Of a DNA stretch of 64,000 bases, positions 7,800 to 15,897 are shown in pieces. The notes below the pieces were generated by a model. It made no database searches. It had not been told where the DNA came from and saw nothing but the letters and a program-made list of their open reading frames with translations. This DNA is from JAXMAO01 sp046350375 (GTDB taxonomy: Bacteria; Planctomycetota; Phycisphaerae; UBA1845; UTPLA1). The position numbers and the translations under genes are program-made. Where the stretch lies: NCBI GenBank assembly GCA_046350375.1, contig JAXMAO010000009.1, forward strand, positions 92,301 through 156,300, given 5' to 3'. Numbering within the stretch: the first letter of the stretch is position 1; each line of letters starts with the position of its first letter.

Positions 7800-9470
7800 C
7801 TACGTTCCCGGGGCCGGCGCCGCGGTCGCGACCGGCGCGGCGCAGCTCCGCACGATCTTGTCGCCCCACTCGGCGGCGGCGCTGAGCAGCGCCACGGCAT
7901 AGTTGAAATTGTGAACGCCGTGGCCGAGTTCGACCAGCGCCAGGTTGTGCCGCGCGTCGCCCAGCAGCCGCGCCAGCTCCAGCTTCTGCGTCTCGGTCAG
8001 CGACGACGTCTTGAGGGCCGCGTCGGCCCGCTGCACCGACTCGGTCGCCAGAGCGATCCGCTCGCCCAGCGCCTTCTTCCAGTCGGCCAGCTTGGTGGCG
8101 TACTTGCCGCCGGCGGGGTCGGGCGTGTCGCCGTGACACATGTCGCAGCTCTTCTGCGCCGCGACGTAGGTTTGCCCGGCGATGGCGGCCGTTTCGCCGG
8201 CGTTCTCCTTGAACTGGTGGCAGGCGATGCAGTCGACCTGCGCCAGCGACATCGGGCTGGGCATGTCGGGCACGCCGCGCCCGCCGCGGCCGGCATACAG
8301 CTCGGCCGGTCCGCCGTGGGTCTGCTCGTGGCAGCGGTTGCAGGTCGTGCCGGAGACCAGGGCGTGATCGGGCTTGAGGCTGTGCTCGATTTCGAGGTGA
8401 CAGTTGGTGCAGTTGAGCTTGTGCTTGCTGACGTGGTTCTCGTGAATGAAGTTGGTCTCGCCGTAGCGGTCGAGCTGGTGCGGCTTGTTGTGGCAGTTGT
8501 AGCAGACCTGGCGCGGCACGGCCCCGTCGCCGCGGATTGAATCGCTGTGGCAGTTGTAGCAGCCCACGCCGCGGTCGAGATAGGGCTTGTGGTTGAAGAC
8601 GCCGGTCGCCAGGCGAATCTGCTCCTTGGGCGCGGCGTGGCAGCCGGTGCAGCCGGCCAGCACTTCCTGGTCGCGGTTGTGCACCAGCCCCTTGAAGTGG
8701 CAGACGAAGCAGGTGTCGACCGTGACGGTGATGTGCTGGCCTTGCACGATCTGGCTGTGGCAGCTCGTGCAGCGAAGCTGCCGCCCGCGGCGCAGCTCGG
8801 TCAGGTGCGGCTTGTGGTCGAAGTTGATGTTGACGATCGCGCCGTTGGGCTTTTCGAGTTTCCAGTTGATCTTGCCCTCGAGCAGCCGCTTGGCGTGACA
8901 CCCCGAGCGCAGGCAGCTGGCGTCCTGAATCTGTGCGTGCGGCATCGAGCCGTAGGTTTTGGTGAGGTAGCGGACCAGCATCGAGCTGGCCTCCCACTTG
9001 CCCTTGAGGGTGTTCTGCAGGCCGGGCAGAAAGTGGCAGTCGGTGCATTTGACGCCGCGATGGGTCGAGTCGTGCCACGCCTGGTAATAGGGCTGCATGA
9101 TGTGGCAGCTCTGGCAGAAGTCCGGGTGCATGGTGTATTCGCCAAAGCCGATCGTGCCGAAGGCCAGGCTGATGACGACCGCCTGCGCCCAGCCGCGCGT
9201 CGTGAACAGCCACGGGAACCAGGCCGAGCGGTGCCCGGACACCCCCATGATCGCCCGGCCCCAGCGGAAGTTGCTGAGCGCGACGCCCGTCAGCGCGATG
9301 CCGGCGCCGGCCAGCGCAATGGCGCCGACCATCTGGAAGCGCCCGTCCTTGGCCCAGTAGACCATCCACAGCCCCACCAGCGCCAGCACGACCCCCAGCG
9401 TGGTGAACGGCACCCACCACGGGCGATGCGGCAGCGGGGCAGGCGGCGTTGAATTCTCGACCGAAGACAT
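7800..9470 (-). CDS. Membrane-anchored NapC/NirT-like multiheme cytochrome c
   Basis: 556 residues. Three hydrophobic segments at the N-terminus (around residues 20-42, 50-66 and 95-112) lead into a NapC/NirT-like start, GFGEYTMHPDFCQSCH followed by CTDCH, the arrangement of quinol-oxidising membrane cytochromes. In all there are eleven CXXCH motifs plus one CLRSGCH (CX4CH). Several lie in H(K/E)xH-type settings (FDHKPHL, FIHENHVSKHKLNCTNCH) typical of nitrite-reductase-related multiheme proteins. The C-terminal 140 residues are helical with only one heme motif (CDMCH) and resemble the helical end of such proteins. The ATG has GGAGG ten bases upstream. It is 28 bases downstream of the cytochrome b fusion. 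Probable role: passing electrons from quinol to the periplasmic cytochromes. Confidence 0.85.
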   Translation of the reverse strand: MSSVENSTPPAPLPHRPWWVPFTTLGVVLALVGLWMVYWAKDGRFQMVGAIALAGAGIALTGVALSNFRWGRAIMGVSGHRSAWFPWLFTTRGWAQAVVISLAFGTIGFGEYTMHPDFCQSCHIMQPYYQAWHDSTHRGVKCTDCHFLPGLQNTLKGKWEASSMLVRYLTKTYGSMPHAQIQDASCLRSGCHAKRLLEGKINWKLEKPNGAIVNINFDHKPHLTELRRGRQLRCTSCHSQIVQGQHITVTVDTCFVCHFKGLVHNRDQEVLAGCTGCHAAPKEQIRLATGVFNHKPYLDRGVGCYNCHSDSIRGDGAVPRQVCYNCHNKPHQLDRYGETNFIHENHVSKHKLNCTNCHLEIEHSLKPDHALVSGTTCNRCHEQTHGGPAELYAGRGGRGVPDMPSPMSLAQVDCIACHQFKENAGETAAIAGQTYVAAQKSCDMCHGDTPDPAGGKYATKLADWKKALGERIALATESVQRADAALKTSSLTETQKLELARLLGDARHNLALVELGHGVHNFNYAVALLSAAAEWGDKIVRSCAAPVATAAPAPGT

Positions 9471-9498
9471 GCTGCAACGACCTCCGCACGGACCCGGG

Positions 9499-11682
9499 TC
9501 AGTTCAACCCGGCCCCGATGATCAATCCGATGAGAAGATAACCGACCAGCAGCGCCAGCACGCCCACCACCGTGGCGGCCCGCCCGATCCAGCGCGGCGC
9601 GGGGCGGACGCGCAACTGCTCGAGGTCGCCGGACGCCGTCAGGCGCTCCCACTGCAACGGGCGCTCGGCGCGGAACTCTTCCTCGGTGATGCGCCCGGTG
9701 AAGATCACGCGGTCGACCGGGAACTTGTCGCGGCGCAGGTGGGCGTTGAAGAAGTGAATCGAGAAGATGAAGCCCGCGGCCAGCAGCGCCTCGTATCCGT
9801 GCACCACCGTGGCGACGTTGAACCAGTAGCCGCTCAGGAAGTTTGAGAACACCTCGGGGAACCACAACAGCAGCCCGGACAGCCCGATGATGCCGGTTCC
9901 GAACAGGTCGGCCCAGTAGTCGAACTTCTCCCAGTAGGTCCAGCGGTCGAAGGCCGGGCGTGCTCCGCGCCCCAAGAACCAGCGGACCATGGCGGTGAAC
10001 TGGCGCCAGTCGGCGGCGTTGGGGACCAGGCTGTTGGGGCCGAAGACGCGCTGCATCAGCGTGGTGCGCCCGTCGCCGCGGCGCTGCGTCCAGAGGTGGA
10101 TGACGTGCATCACCAGGTAGGCGAGCACCATCAGCGCGAAACAGCGGTGCAGAACGCCGGCGGCGCGGGCCCCGCCCACGGCGCGCATGAAGCCGCGCGA
10201 CCAGGGGTGATCGTTGAACTTGAGCGGCAGGCCGGTGAGCGTCAGCCCGAAGAAGCTGACGATGACCAGCACGTGGGTCCAGCGGTGCCAGGCGCGGAAG
10301 CGGCGGTACTCGAATGTCGCCGGCGCGTGCGGCGGGCGCGGGCCGTCGCGGCGGGCCTGAATGCCGTCGCGGAGATACCACAGGATCGAATGCAGCCCCC
10401 AGAAGCCGAAGGTGATGCCCATGACCACCATGAAGTAGAGCCAGATGTAGTAGAGCACCGGGTGGGCCTGCCGGTCGCGATAGTCGGCGTGCGGGGCGTA
10501 GCGGACGAAGTTGGCGCGTACGGCCGGCGCGGCATTCTTGAGCTGCACGTGACAGCGGCCGCAGGTGTTGGCGATGTTGGCCGTCGACAGCGACGAGGCC
10601 GGATCGGAGGGCGGGCGGATGTTGTGGGCGCCGTGGCAGTCGCTGCACCGCGCGACGCGGCCGCCGCCCAGCGCCTCGACCTGGCCGTGATAGCTCATGC
10701 GGTAGGTGCGGTAGAGCTCGGAATGGCAGGTGCCGCACTCGGCGGTGATGTCGCGCAGAAAACCGGGCGCGTCGGCCCGGGTGATGGCGTGGGCCGAGTG
10801 GCAGTCGTTGCAGACCGGCGGCTGGCGGCGCGAGCGCGGATCGGCCTTGGCGGTGGCGTGAACGCTGTCGGCGAAGGCGCTCTCGATGCCGACGTGGCAC
10901 CGGCCGCAGGTGGTGACGACGTGATCGTGATGAACGGTCGAGCGCGGATCTTTGGCCGGGCGGATGTCGTGATGTCCGTGGCAGTCGGCACAGGTGGCGG
11001 CGACCACCAGCCCGGCGCGGGCGATGGCGCGGCCGTGCACGCTGTCGAGATAACGGCTGACCTGTCCGGCGCCGTCGTGCGAGCCGGGCGCGGCGGCATG
11101 CCGGGCGTGACAGTCGCCGCAGATGTGGATCGAGTTCTGCGGATAGATGCGCGACTTCGGATCGCTGCGCGGGCGGATGTCGTGCGATCCGTGACAGTCG
11201 CCGCACACCGGCGCGCGAACGCCCGGCCGCAGCGCCGCGGCGGCGTGCGCGCTCTGCAGCACGTCGGCGGCCGGCTGCACGTGGCAGGCCGAGCACTGCG
11301 CCGGCCTGAGCACCGCGGCGTGCGGCAGCGTCTGGGCGTCGACGTGGCAGGCCGTGCAGGCCACCTCGCGGTGGACATCGTTCTGCCGCGCGGCGACGTC
11401 GACCAGCAGGCCGCTGGCGTCGCTCCGGGCGCGCGCCTGCCCGGCGGGCGCCGGCGTGACCATGGTCAGGCGGTCGGCCTCCGAGAGGCGCGTGATGTGC
11501 GCCTGGCCGTGACAATTCAGACAGCGGGTGTCGTCACCGCGGCCGGCGGGCGCCGTGGTCGTCGGCGCGCTCTGCCCGGCCGCGCGGGCGGCGCACAGCA
11601 GCAGCAGTGCGCCGGCCAGTCGGCCGCGCGGAATGACGGAATACCAGGCAGCGCGGCGGCCGCGTTGGGGAGACAGGCTCAT
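9499..11682 (-). CDS. Fusion of an 11-heme cytochrome c to a di-heme cytochrome b membrane domain
   Basis: 727 residues, first gene of the cytochrome operon. A signal sequence (LAGALLLLCAARAAG) is followed by a periplasmic region, residues about 45-370, with eleven CXXCH motifs. Repeated CxDCHGxH-(D/N)IRP-x-(S/K)DP blocks occur at least three times. The C-terminal half has about six membrane helices (YYIWLYFMVVMGITFGF, HVLVIVSFFGLTLTGLPL, CFALMVLAYLVMHVIHLW, GIIGLSGLLLWF, EALLAAGFIFSIHFF, and the last 22 residues). Histidines in WTHVL, LHRCF, VMHVIH, VVHGYE and IHFFNAH are placed like the heme b ligands of the formate dehydrogenase-gamma/thiosulfate reductase cytochrome b group. It could move electrons between quinol and c-type hemes in one polypeptide. 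The ATG at 11682 is preferred over an upstream in-frame ATG at 11877, whose extension is not signal-like. Confidence 0.85.
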   Translation of the reverse strand: MSLSPQRGRRAAWYSVIPRGRLAGALLLLCAARAAGQSAPTTTAPAGRGDDTRCLNCHGQAHITRLSEADRLTMVTPAPAGQARARSDASGLLVDVAARQNDVHREVACTACHVDAQTLPHAAVLRPAQCSACHVQPAADVLQSAHAAAALRPGVRAPVCGDCHGSHDIRPRSDPKSRIYPQNSIHICGDCHARHAAAPGSHDGAGQVSRYLDSVHGRAIARAGLVVAATCADCHGHHDIRPAKDPRSTVHHDHVVTTCGRCHVGIESAFADSVHATAKADPRSRRQPPVCNDCHSAHAITRADAPGFLRDITAECGTCHSELYRTYRMSYHGQVEALGGGRVARCSDCHGAHNIRPPSDPASSLSTANIANTCGRCHVQLKNAAPAVRANFVRYAPHADYRDRQAHPVLYYIWLYFMVVMGITFGFWGLHSILWYLRDGIQARRDGPRPPHAPATFEYRRFRAWHRWTHVLVIVSFFGLTLTGLPLKFNDHPWSRGFMRAVGGARAAGVLHRCFALMVLAYLVMHVIHLWTQRRGDGRTTLMQRVFGPNSLVPNAADWRQFTAMVRWFLGRGARPAFDRWTYWEKFDYWADLFGTGIIGLSGLLLWFPEVFSNFLSGYWFNVATVVHGYEALLAAGFIFSIHFFNAHLRRDKFPVDRVIFTGRITEEEFRAERPLQWERLTASGDLEQLRVRPAPRWIGRAATVVGVLALLVGYLLIGLIIGAGLN

Positions 11683-11757
11683 TGACCACGCCAATCGCAG
11701 GTGCGCCACCGCCTGGACTGGCCGTGCCGGCACGCCGCGAACAACGATGCACAGCAC

Positions 11758-11772
11758 GCAAGTCGTGTGCCA
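11758..11772 (-). promoter_or_regulatory. Sigma-54 (-24/-12) promoter of the cytochrome operon
   Basis: Minus strand reads TGGCAC-ACGAC-TTGC, an exact match to the TGGCAC-N5-TTGC consensus. The -24 box is 11772-11767 and the -12 box 11761-11758. The predicted transcription start is near 11747, about 65 bases before the ATG at 11682. An NtrC-type activator is encoded 2.8 kb upstream on the same strand, which fits. The upstream part of the gap (11773-11934) is where activator sites would be expected; I could not define one by eye. Confidence 0.7.
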
Positions 11773-11934
11773 TGCGGTCGATTCGCGCGGCGATCGTTGC
11801 GACGCCGCGCGCGACCCGTAACTTGATAGCCGACAACCGGTTGATCGCCAAGAGGGGCGCAGAATCGGCCGGCGCAATCGGCGCGACGGGGAGACTGCGG
11901 GGCAGAAACAGACGCGAGGAGCGGTGCGCGGGCG

Positions 11935-12756
11935 TCAGAGCGGGTCGGGGACGTAGTCCCACGCCCACCAGGCCTCGGCGAGCGGATCGGGCGTCGACAA
12001 CACGTGTCCGCCGACGAAGCCGACGTTCATCCGCCCGCGATGACGCATGGACGGGAACCAGAACCGGCTGCTGGAGTAGATGTCGCCTTCGACGGTGCCG
12101 TCCTTCTTGAATTTCGGGCAGGAGAGCGGCGGGGCCGCGTAGTAGGGCAACACGCCCAGATCGACCGCCTGCTCACCATCGACATCGAACAGCAGCGGGA
12201 CATCGGGGAATTGCAGCACCTTGTCGGTAAGAAAGGCATTGACGGGGAAGAAGGCATCGTCGACAGACTTGGTGCGCATCCGCAGGCGCATGTTGAACCC
12301 GACGCTGACGTTGCGTTGCGGCGCAATGGCGCCGGAATCGCACGGGACGCCGCTGCGGCGCTCGAGCGTGTTCGAGCCGGACGGGCACATCATCGGCTGT
12401 TGCAGCGGGTTGATCGGTTCGCTCTTGCTCGCCGGACCATCCCAGAATTCGGCAATGCGGTAGGTGGCTTCCTGGAAGTCGTCGAGCCGGAAAACCTTGG
12501 GGCCGAAGACCTCGCTATCGCCGCGGCGGCGACCGGCGGTCGGGTCGGCGAACTGCACGAAGTCCACCGCGACCGCGCGCAGGTTCGCGCGGCACTTGAG
12601 GTCCTGTGCGGCGTGGCGCCCGGCCTGAAGCGCCGGCAGCAGAATGGCCATCAGCAGGGAGATGATGCTGATGACGACCAGCAGTTCAACAATGGTGAAC
12701 GCCGCTGCGCAGGGCGGCGGAGATGGCCCACGAAATGAGTGCGAGCGCGCCGTCAT
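11935..12756 (-). CDS. Prepilin-type pseudopilin with H-x9-DG-like motif
   Basis: 273 residues. The N-terminal class III/type IV prepilin signal is A-FTIVELLVVISIISLLMA at about residues 18-37. Cleavage by prepilin peptidase would be before Phe, with Glu at +5 of the mature protein. The remainder is a globular domain ending in RHRGRMNVGFVGGHV, a variant of the H-x9-DG motif common in planctomycete pseudopilins. The ATG has AGGTGAG just upstream. It lies upstream of the cytochrome operon on the same strand but is separated from it by 252 bases containing a sigma-54 promoter, so it need not be co-transcribed. Its role in a type II secretion-like pseudopilus is inferred from the family; its partners are not in the window. 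Confidence 0.85.
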   Translation of the reverse strand: MTARSHSFRGPSPPPCAAAFTIVELLVVISIISLLMAILLPALQAGRHAAQDLKCRANLRAVAVDFVQFADPTAGRRRGDSEVFGPKVFRLDDFQEATYRIAEFWDGPASKSEPINPLQQPMMCPSGSNTLERRSGVPCDSGAIAPQRNVSVGFNMRLRMRTKSVDDAFFPVNAFLTDKVLQFPDVPLLFDVDGEQAVDLGVLPYYAAPPLSCPKFKKDGTVEGDIYSSSRFWFPSMRHRGRMNVGFVGGHVLSTPDPLAEAWWAWDYVPDPL

Positions 12757-12791
12757 CTCACCTGTCGAGCAGACCCGAGTCGTTGCATACT

Positions 12792-12819
12792 AATCTACCA
12801 ACTCGGACCCGCCCGTCAA
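12792..12819 (-). promoter_or_regulatory. Candidate sigma-70 promoter of the pseudopilin gene
   Basis: Minus strand TTGACG (12819-12814), a 16-base spacer, then TAGATT (12797-12792). The predicted start is near 12785, about 30 bases before the ATG at 12756. An inverted repeat CCGAGT/ACTCGG (arms 20 bases apart) spans the -10 region and could be an operator. Confidence 0.45.
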
Positions 12820-12933
12820 AGCCCGGTTCGCCGCTATTTCCGGATCACAACTCACACCGTGGGTTGACCCGGCGCCGGGCGCCGCCGGACGGCACGGAAC
12901 CCCGCTGGCGCGTGCGAAACAGCCGGTGGACCG

Positions 12934-14481
12934 CTACGGACCGGCAATGATGCGATTGCAAAAACCGGCGATGTCGGCGCCGTCCAGCCGGCCGTCCCCG
13001 TTGAAATCGCCGCGCGGGACGGGCGACCAGCCGGCGTGCGACGGCGGATACCCGGCCGGATCGACCAGCGCCCGCACGAAGTCGTCCACGTCGTCCAGAT
13101 CGACGACCTGGTTGATGTCGAGGTCGCCGAGAAGAACGGCGTCGGTCGCCTGGACGATGCCGTCGTAGTTGGTGTCGTAGAGGCAGAATCGCTGCGCGAA
13201 ATCGGGGACGGTGAGCTGGCCGTTGCCGCCGTCGCCGTCGGAGTCGAACTGCGGGTCGCCGTCATGGTCGGCGATGTAGGCGTTCAGCAGCCCGAGGTCG
13301 GCCGAGTCGAGCACCCCATCGCCGTTGAAATCGCCGAAGCACGAATTGGGCTGGGCGTCGGTCCAGATGAACGTGTCGGAGACCAGCGGCTCGACCGGAT
13401 AGGCCGTGCCGAGCAGCGCGTCGATCCGCCAGGCGTCGGCGTTGAGCTGGGCCGAGATGTTCTTGAACTCCCAGCCGGCGATGAACTGAAAGCCGGGCTG
13501 CATGCGGTCATAGGGACCCGCAGCGGCGGCGCTGCTCTTCAGGCCCGAGAGCGCCTCCTCGATGGAGTTGCGATCGTAATCGCAGCCGTTGAGCGGCTCG
13601 TATCCCCCGGGCGGATCGTTCATCGAGGCGGCCGCGGCATGCGTGAGCGGATAGACCAGCGAAAAGGTGGTGCGATCGCTGACCGAGTCGTGGCGGACGC
13701 GCACGGTCACGTCCGGCTCGTAGCGGCCGTTGCGCGCCGGACAGATCGTGGCGAAGTCCTCGAACCCGTGGGCGCGGTGCCACAGACGGCCGTGCAGCCA
13801 CCACTCCTCGCCCGACTCGAACAGGCCGGGGTTGCCGCCGGGTTTCTCGGTGCGGATTTCAATCCACTCGACCTCCTCGGCCAGGAAGGCTAGGTGGAAC
13901 TCTTCTCCGCTGCGCTCGACGGCCGGACCCGTGAGCAGGTCGCCGTCCAGGCAGCTTGCGTCGTACGCCATGCGTTCCGAGAGGATGCCGGCCGGCGTGC
14001 CGCCGAACCGCCCCAGGGCGCCCAGGTAACGATACTGCGGCGCGTCCGCCTCGCCGCCGGTGTCGAAGTCGTTGTCCATGTCGACCTCGACGAAACCGAA
14101 GACGGCGTTCGGGCCGTAGAGAAACGGGGCATAGACCGGCCACTTGGAGTCGTAGCCGAGCGGGCCGGGCGGGTTCATCAGCCCGGCCAGCACGACATCG
14201 AGCCGCATGAAGCCGCCGGACGTAGACCAGGCGCCAAGAAAGAGGTTGCACTCGGGCTCGTTGGGGGCGAAGCGGCCGATGCGCGTCTCGAGAATGTCGG
14301 GCAGGCGGTGCTGCTGCGGATTGATGGTACCGCTGTTGCCGACGTCGGTGCGGCGGACGAGCGCGTCACCGGCCGGATCGGTCCAGATCGTGGGCGGCGC
14401 AGCGGCGGCGGCCCGGGCAAGCAGCAGCAGCGCCGCCGTGAGCGCCCGCGCGATGCGCCCGCGTGCCCCGTCAGGCGCCAT
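12934..14481 (-). CDS. Exported dockerin-tailed protein of unknown function
   Basis: 515 residues with a signal peptide (ALTAALLLLARAAAAAP). The main region, residues about 28-390, is not recognised; it is acidic and rich in aromatic residues (FGFVEVDMDNDFDTGGEADA). The C-terminus, from about 400, carries several EF-hand-like calcium loops: GDFNGDGVLDSADLGLLN, DHDGDPQFDSDGDGG, YDTNYDGIVQATDAVLLGD, LDINQVVDLDDVDDFV and GDFNGDGRLDGADIAGFC. These are type I dockerin-like repeats, common on secreted planctomycete proteins. Its start overlaps the end of the NtrC-type gene by 11 bases, so the two are probably co-transcribed. That is an odd pairing and may hint that this protein belongs to the regulated surface system. 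Confidence 0.75.
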   Translation of the reverse strand: MAPDGARGRIARALTAALLLLARAAAAAPPTIWTDPAGDALVRRTDVGNSGTINPQQHRLPDILETRIGRFAPNEPECNLFLGAWSTSGGFMRLDVVLAGLMNPPGPLGYDSKWPVYAPFLYGPNAVFGFVEVDMDNDFDTGGEADAPQYRYLGALGRFGGTPAGILSERMAYDASCLDGDLLTGPAVERSGEEFHLAFLAEEVEWIEIRTEKPGGNPGLFESGEEWWLHGRLWHRAHGFEDFATICPARNGRYEPDVTVRVRHDSVSDRTTFSLVYPLTHAAAASMNDPPGGYEPLNGCDYDRNSIEEALSGLKSSAAAAGPYDRMQPGFQFIAGWEFKNISAQLNADAWRIDALLGTAYPVEPLVSDTFIWTDAQPNSCFGDFNGDGVLDSADLGLLNAYIADHDGDPQFDSDGDGGNGQLTVPDFAQRFCLYDTNYDGIVQATDAVLLGDLDINQVVDLDDVDDFVRALVDPAGYPPSHAGWSPVPRGDFNGDGRLDGADIAGFCNRIIAGP

Positions 14482-15886
14482 GCTGCACCGCCTCGCTGTA
14501 CTTGTTGAGGCGATAGCGCAAAGCCTCGCGCGTGATGCCCAGCGAGCGGGCCGCCTGGCTGAGATTGTGGCGCGTGTGTTCGAAGGCGGCCTGCAAGATG
14601 GTCAGCTCGATCTCCTCGAGTTTCGGCTCGCCACGATCGAAGTCAATCTCGATCAGCCGGCCGCCCGGCAGGCTCAGTTGCAGGTGGGCGCCGGGGGCGC
14701 TCGCCGGCTCGAGCTTCAGATCCTCGGCCTGGATGACCGCCCCATCGACCTGCAGGACGACGCTTTCGACGACGTGGCTCAGCTCGCGGACATTGCCGCG
14801 CCACTCGCAGCGCGCCAGCGCCGCGGCGGCGTCGTCGGCGAGACTCTTGAGCGCCAGGCCGAACCGCTGGCAATGCAGCCGCAGGAAGTGCTTGGCGAGC
14901 GGCAGGATGTCTTCGGTGCGCTCGCGCAGCGGCGGCAGGTGCACCTGAAGCACGCGCAGCCGGTGGTAGAGATCGCGGCGAAACTCCTCGGCGGCGACGG
15001 CTCGCTCCAGGTCGCGGTTGGTGGCGGCGATGATGTGCACGTCGATCGGGCGGCTGTCGGTCCCGCCGACCGGGCGGATGACGCGCGACTCGAGCACCTG
15101 CAGCAGCTTGGACTGCATCTCGAGCGCCATGTTGCCGATCTCATCGAGGAAGATCGTTCCGCCGTGCGCCACCTCGAACAGTCCGCGCTTGGCCTGCGAC
15201 GCGCTGGTGAACGCGCCGCGGACGTGGCCGAACAGTTCCGACTCGACCAGCGTGTCGGGCAGCGCCGTGCAGTTGACGTGGATGAACGGCTTCTTGGCGC
15301 GCGGGCCGTGGTAGTGAATCGCGCGCGCGGCCAGGTCCTTGCCCGAGCCGGTCTCGCCGGTGATCAGCACGGTGGGCGGGTTCGGCAGGCTGAGAATGTC
15401 GGCCCGGGTCAGCCGGCGGAGGGTCTCCTTCAGGTTGCGCGTCGCGGCCGAATCGCCGACGATGCGCTCCAGCCCGCTGTCTTCCTCCTCGCGCCCGCGC
15501 AGGAACGAGAGGCTGTCGCGCAGCTGCTGCTGCTCGACGGCGCGGTTGACGACGATCAGCAGTTCGTCGAGGTCGACCGGCTTGGAGAGATATTCGGCGG
15601 CGCCGGCCTTCATGGCGTCGACGGCGATGCGCTCGCTGCCGTGCGCGGTAACGACGATGACGGCGGTCGACGGCGACTCGATGCGCAGCCGCGGCAGAAG
15701 CTGAAGCCCGTCGGCGTCGGGCAGGCGCAGGTCGAGCACGACCACGTCCGGCATCAGCTTTCCGCAGACCGACAGCGCTTCCTCAGCCGAGTGGGACACG
15801 CTGGCGTCGTGCCCGGCGGCGCGCAGCTTGTCGCGGAAGTTCTTCGCAAGGATGCGTTCGTCTTCGACAATCAGAATGCGTGGCAT
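14471..15886 (-). CDS. NtrC-family sigma-54-dependent response regulator
   Basis: 471 residues. The receiver domain, residues 1-120, has phospho-acceptor Asp52 (VVVLDLRLPD) and the conserved Lys (YLSKPVDL). The AAA+ sigma-54 interaction domain, about 142-375, has Walker A GETGSGKD, the loop ELFGHVRGAFTSA (GAFTGA with Ser for Gly), GGTIFLDEIGNM (Walker B) and the arginine-finger region. The C-terminal Fis-type helix-turn-helix is at about 430-465 (NLSQAARSLGITREALRYRL). It follows its histidine kinase with an 11-base gap. The nearest candidate targets are the sigma-54 promoters at 11758, 2266 and possibly 30242. Ser in GAFTSA occurs in some active family members, so function is not excluded. 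Confidence 0.93.
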   Translation of the reverse strand: MPRILIVEDERILAKNFRDKLRAAGHDASVSHSAEEALSVCGKLMPDVVVLDLRLPDADGLQLLPRLRIESPSTAVIVVTAHGSERIAVDAMKAGAAEYLSKPVDLDELLIVVNRAVEQQQLRDSLSFLRGREEEDSGLERIVGDSAATRNLKETLRRLTRADILSLPNPPTVLITGETGSGKDLAARAIHYHGPRAKKPFIHVNCTALPDTLVESELFGHVRGAFTSASQAKRGLFEVAHGGTIFLDEIGNMALEMQSKLLQVLESRVIRPVGGTDSRPIDVHIIAATNRDLERAVAAEEFRRDLYHRLRVLQVHLPPLRERTEDILPLAKHFLRLHCQRFGLALKSLADDAAAALARCEWRGNVRELSHVVESVVLQVDGAVIQAEDLKLEPASAPGAHLQLSLPGGRLIEIDFDRGEPKLEEIELTILQAAFEHTRHNLSQAARSLGITREALRYRLNKYSEAVQHGA

Positions 15887-15897
15887 GGGACGTCGTC

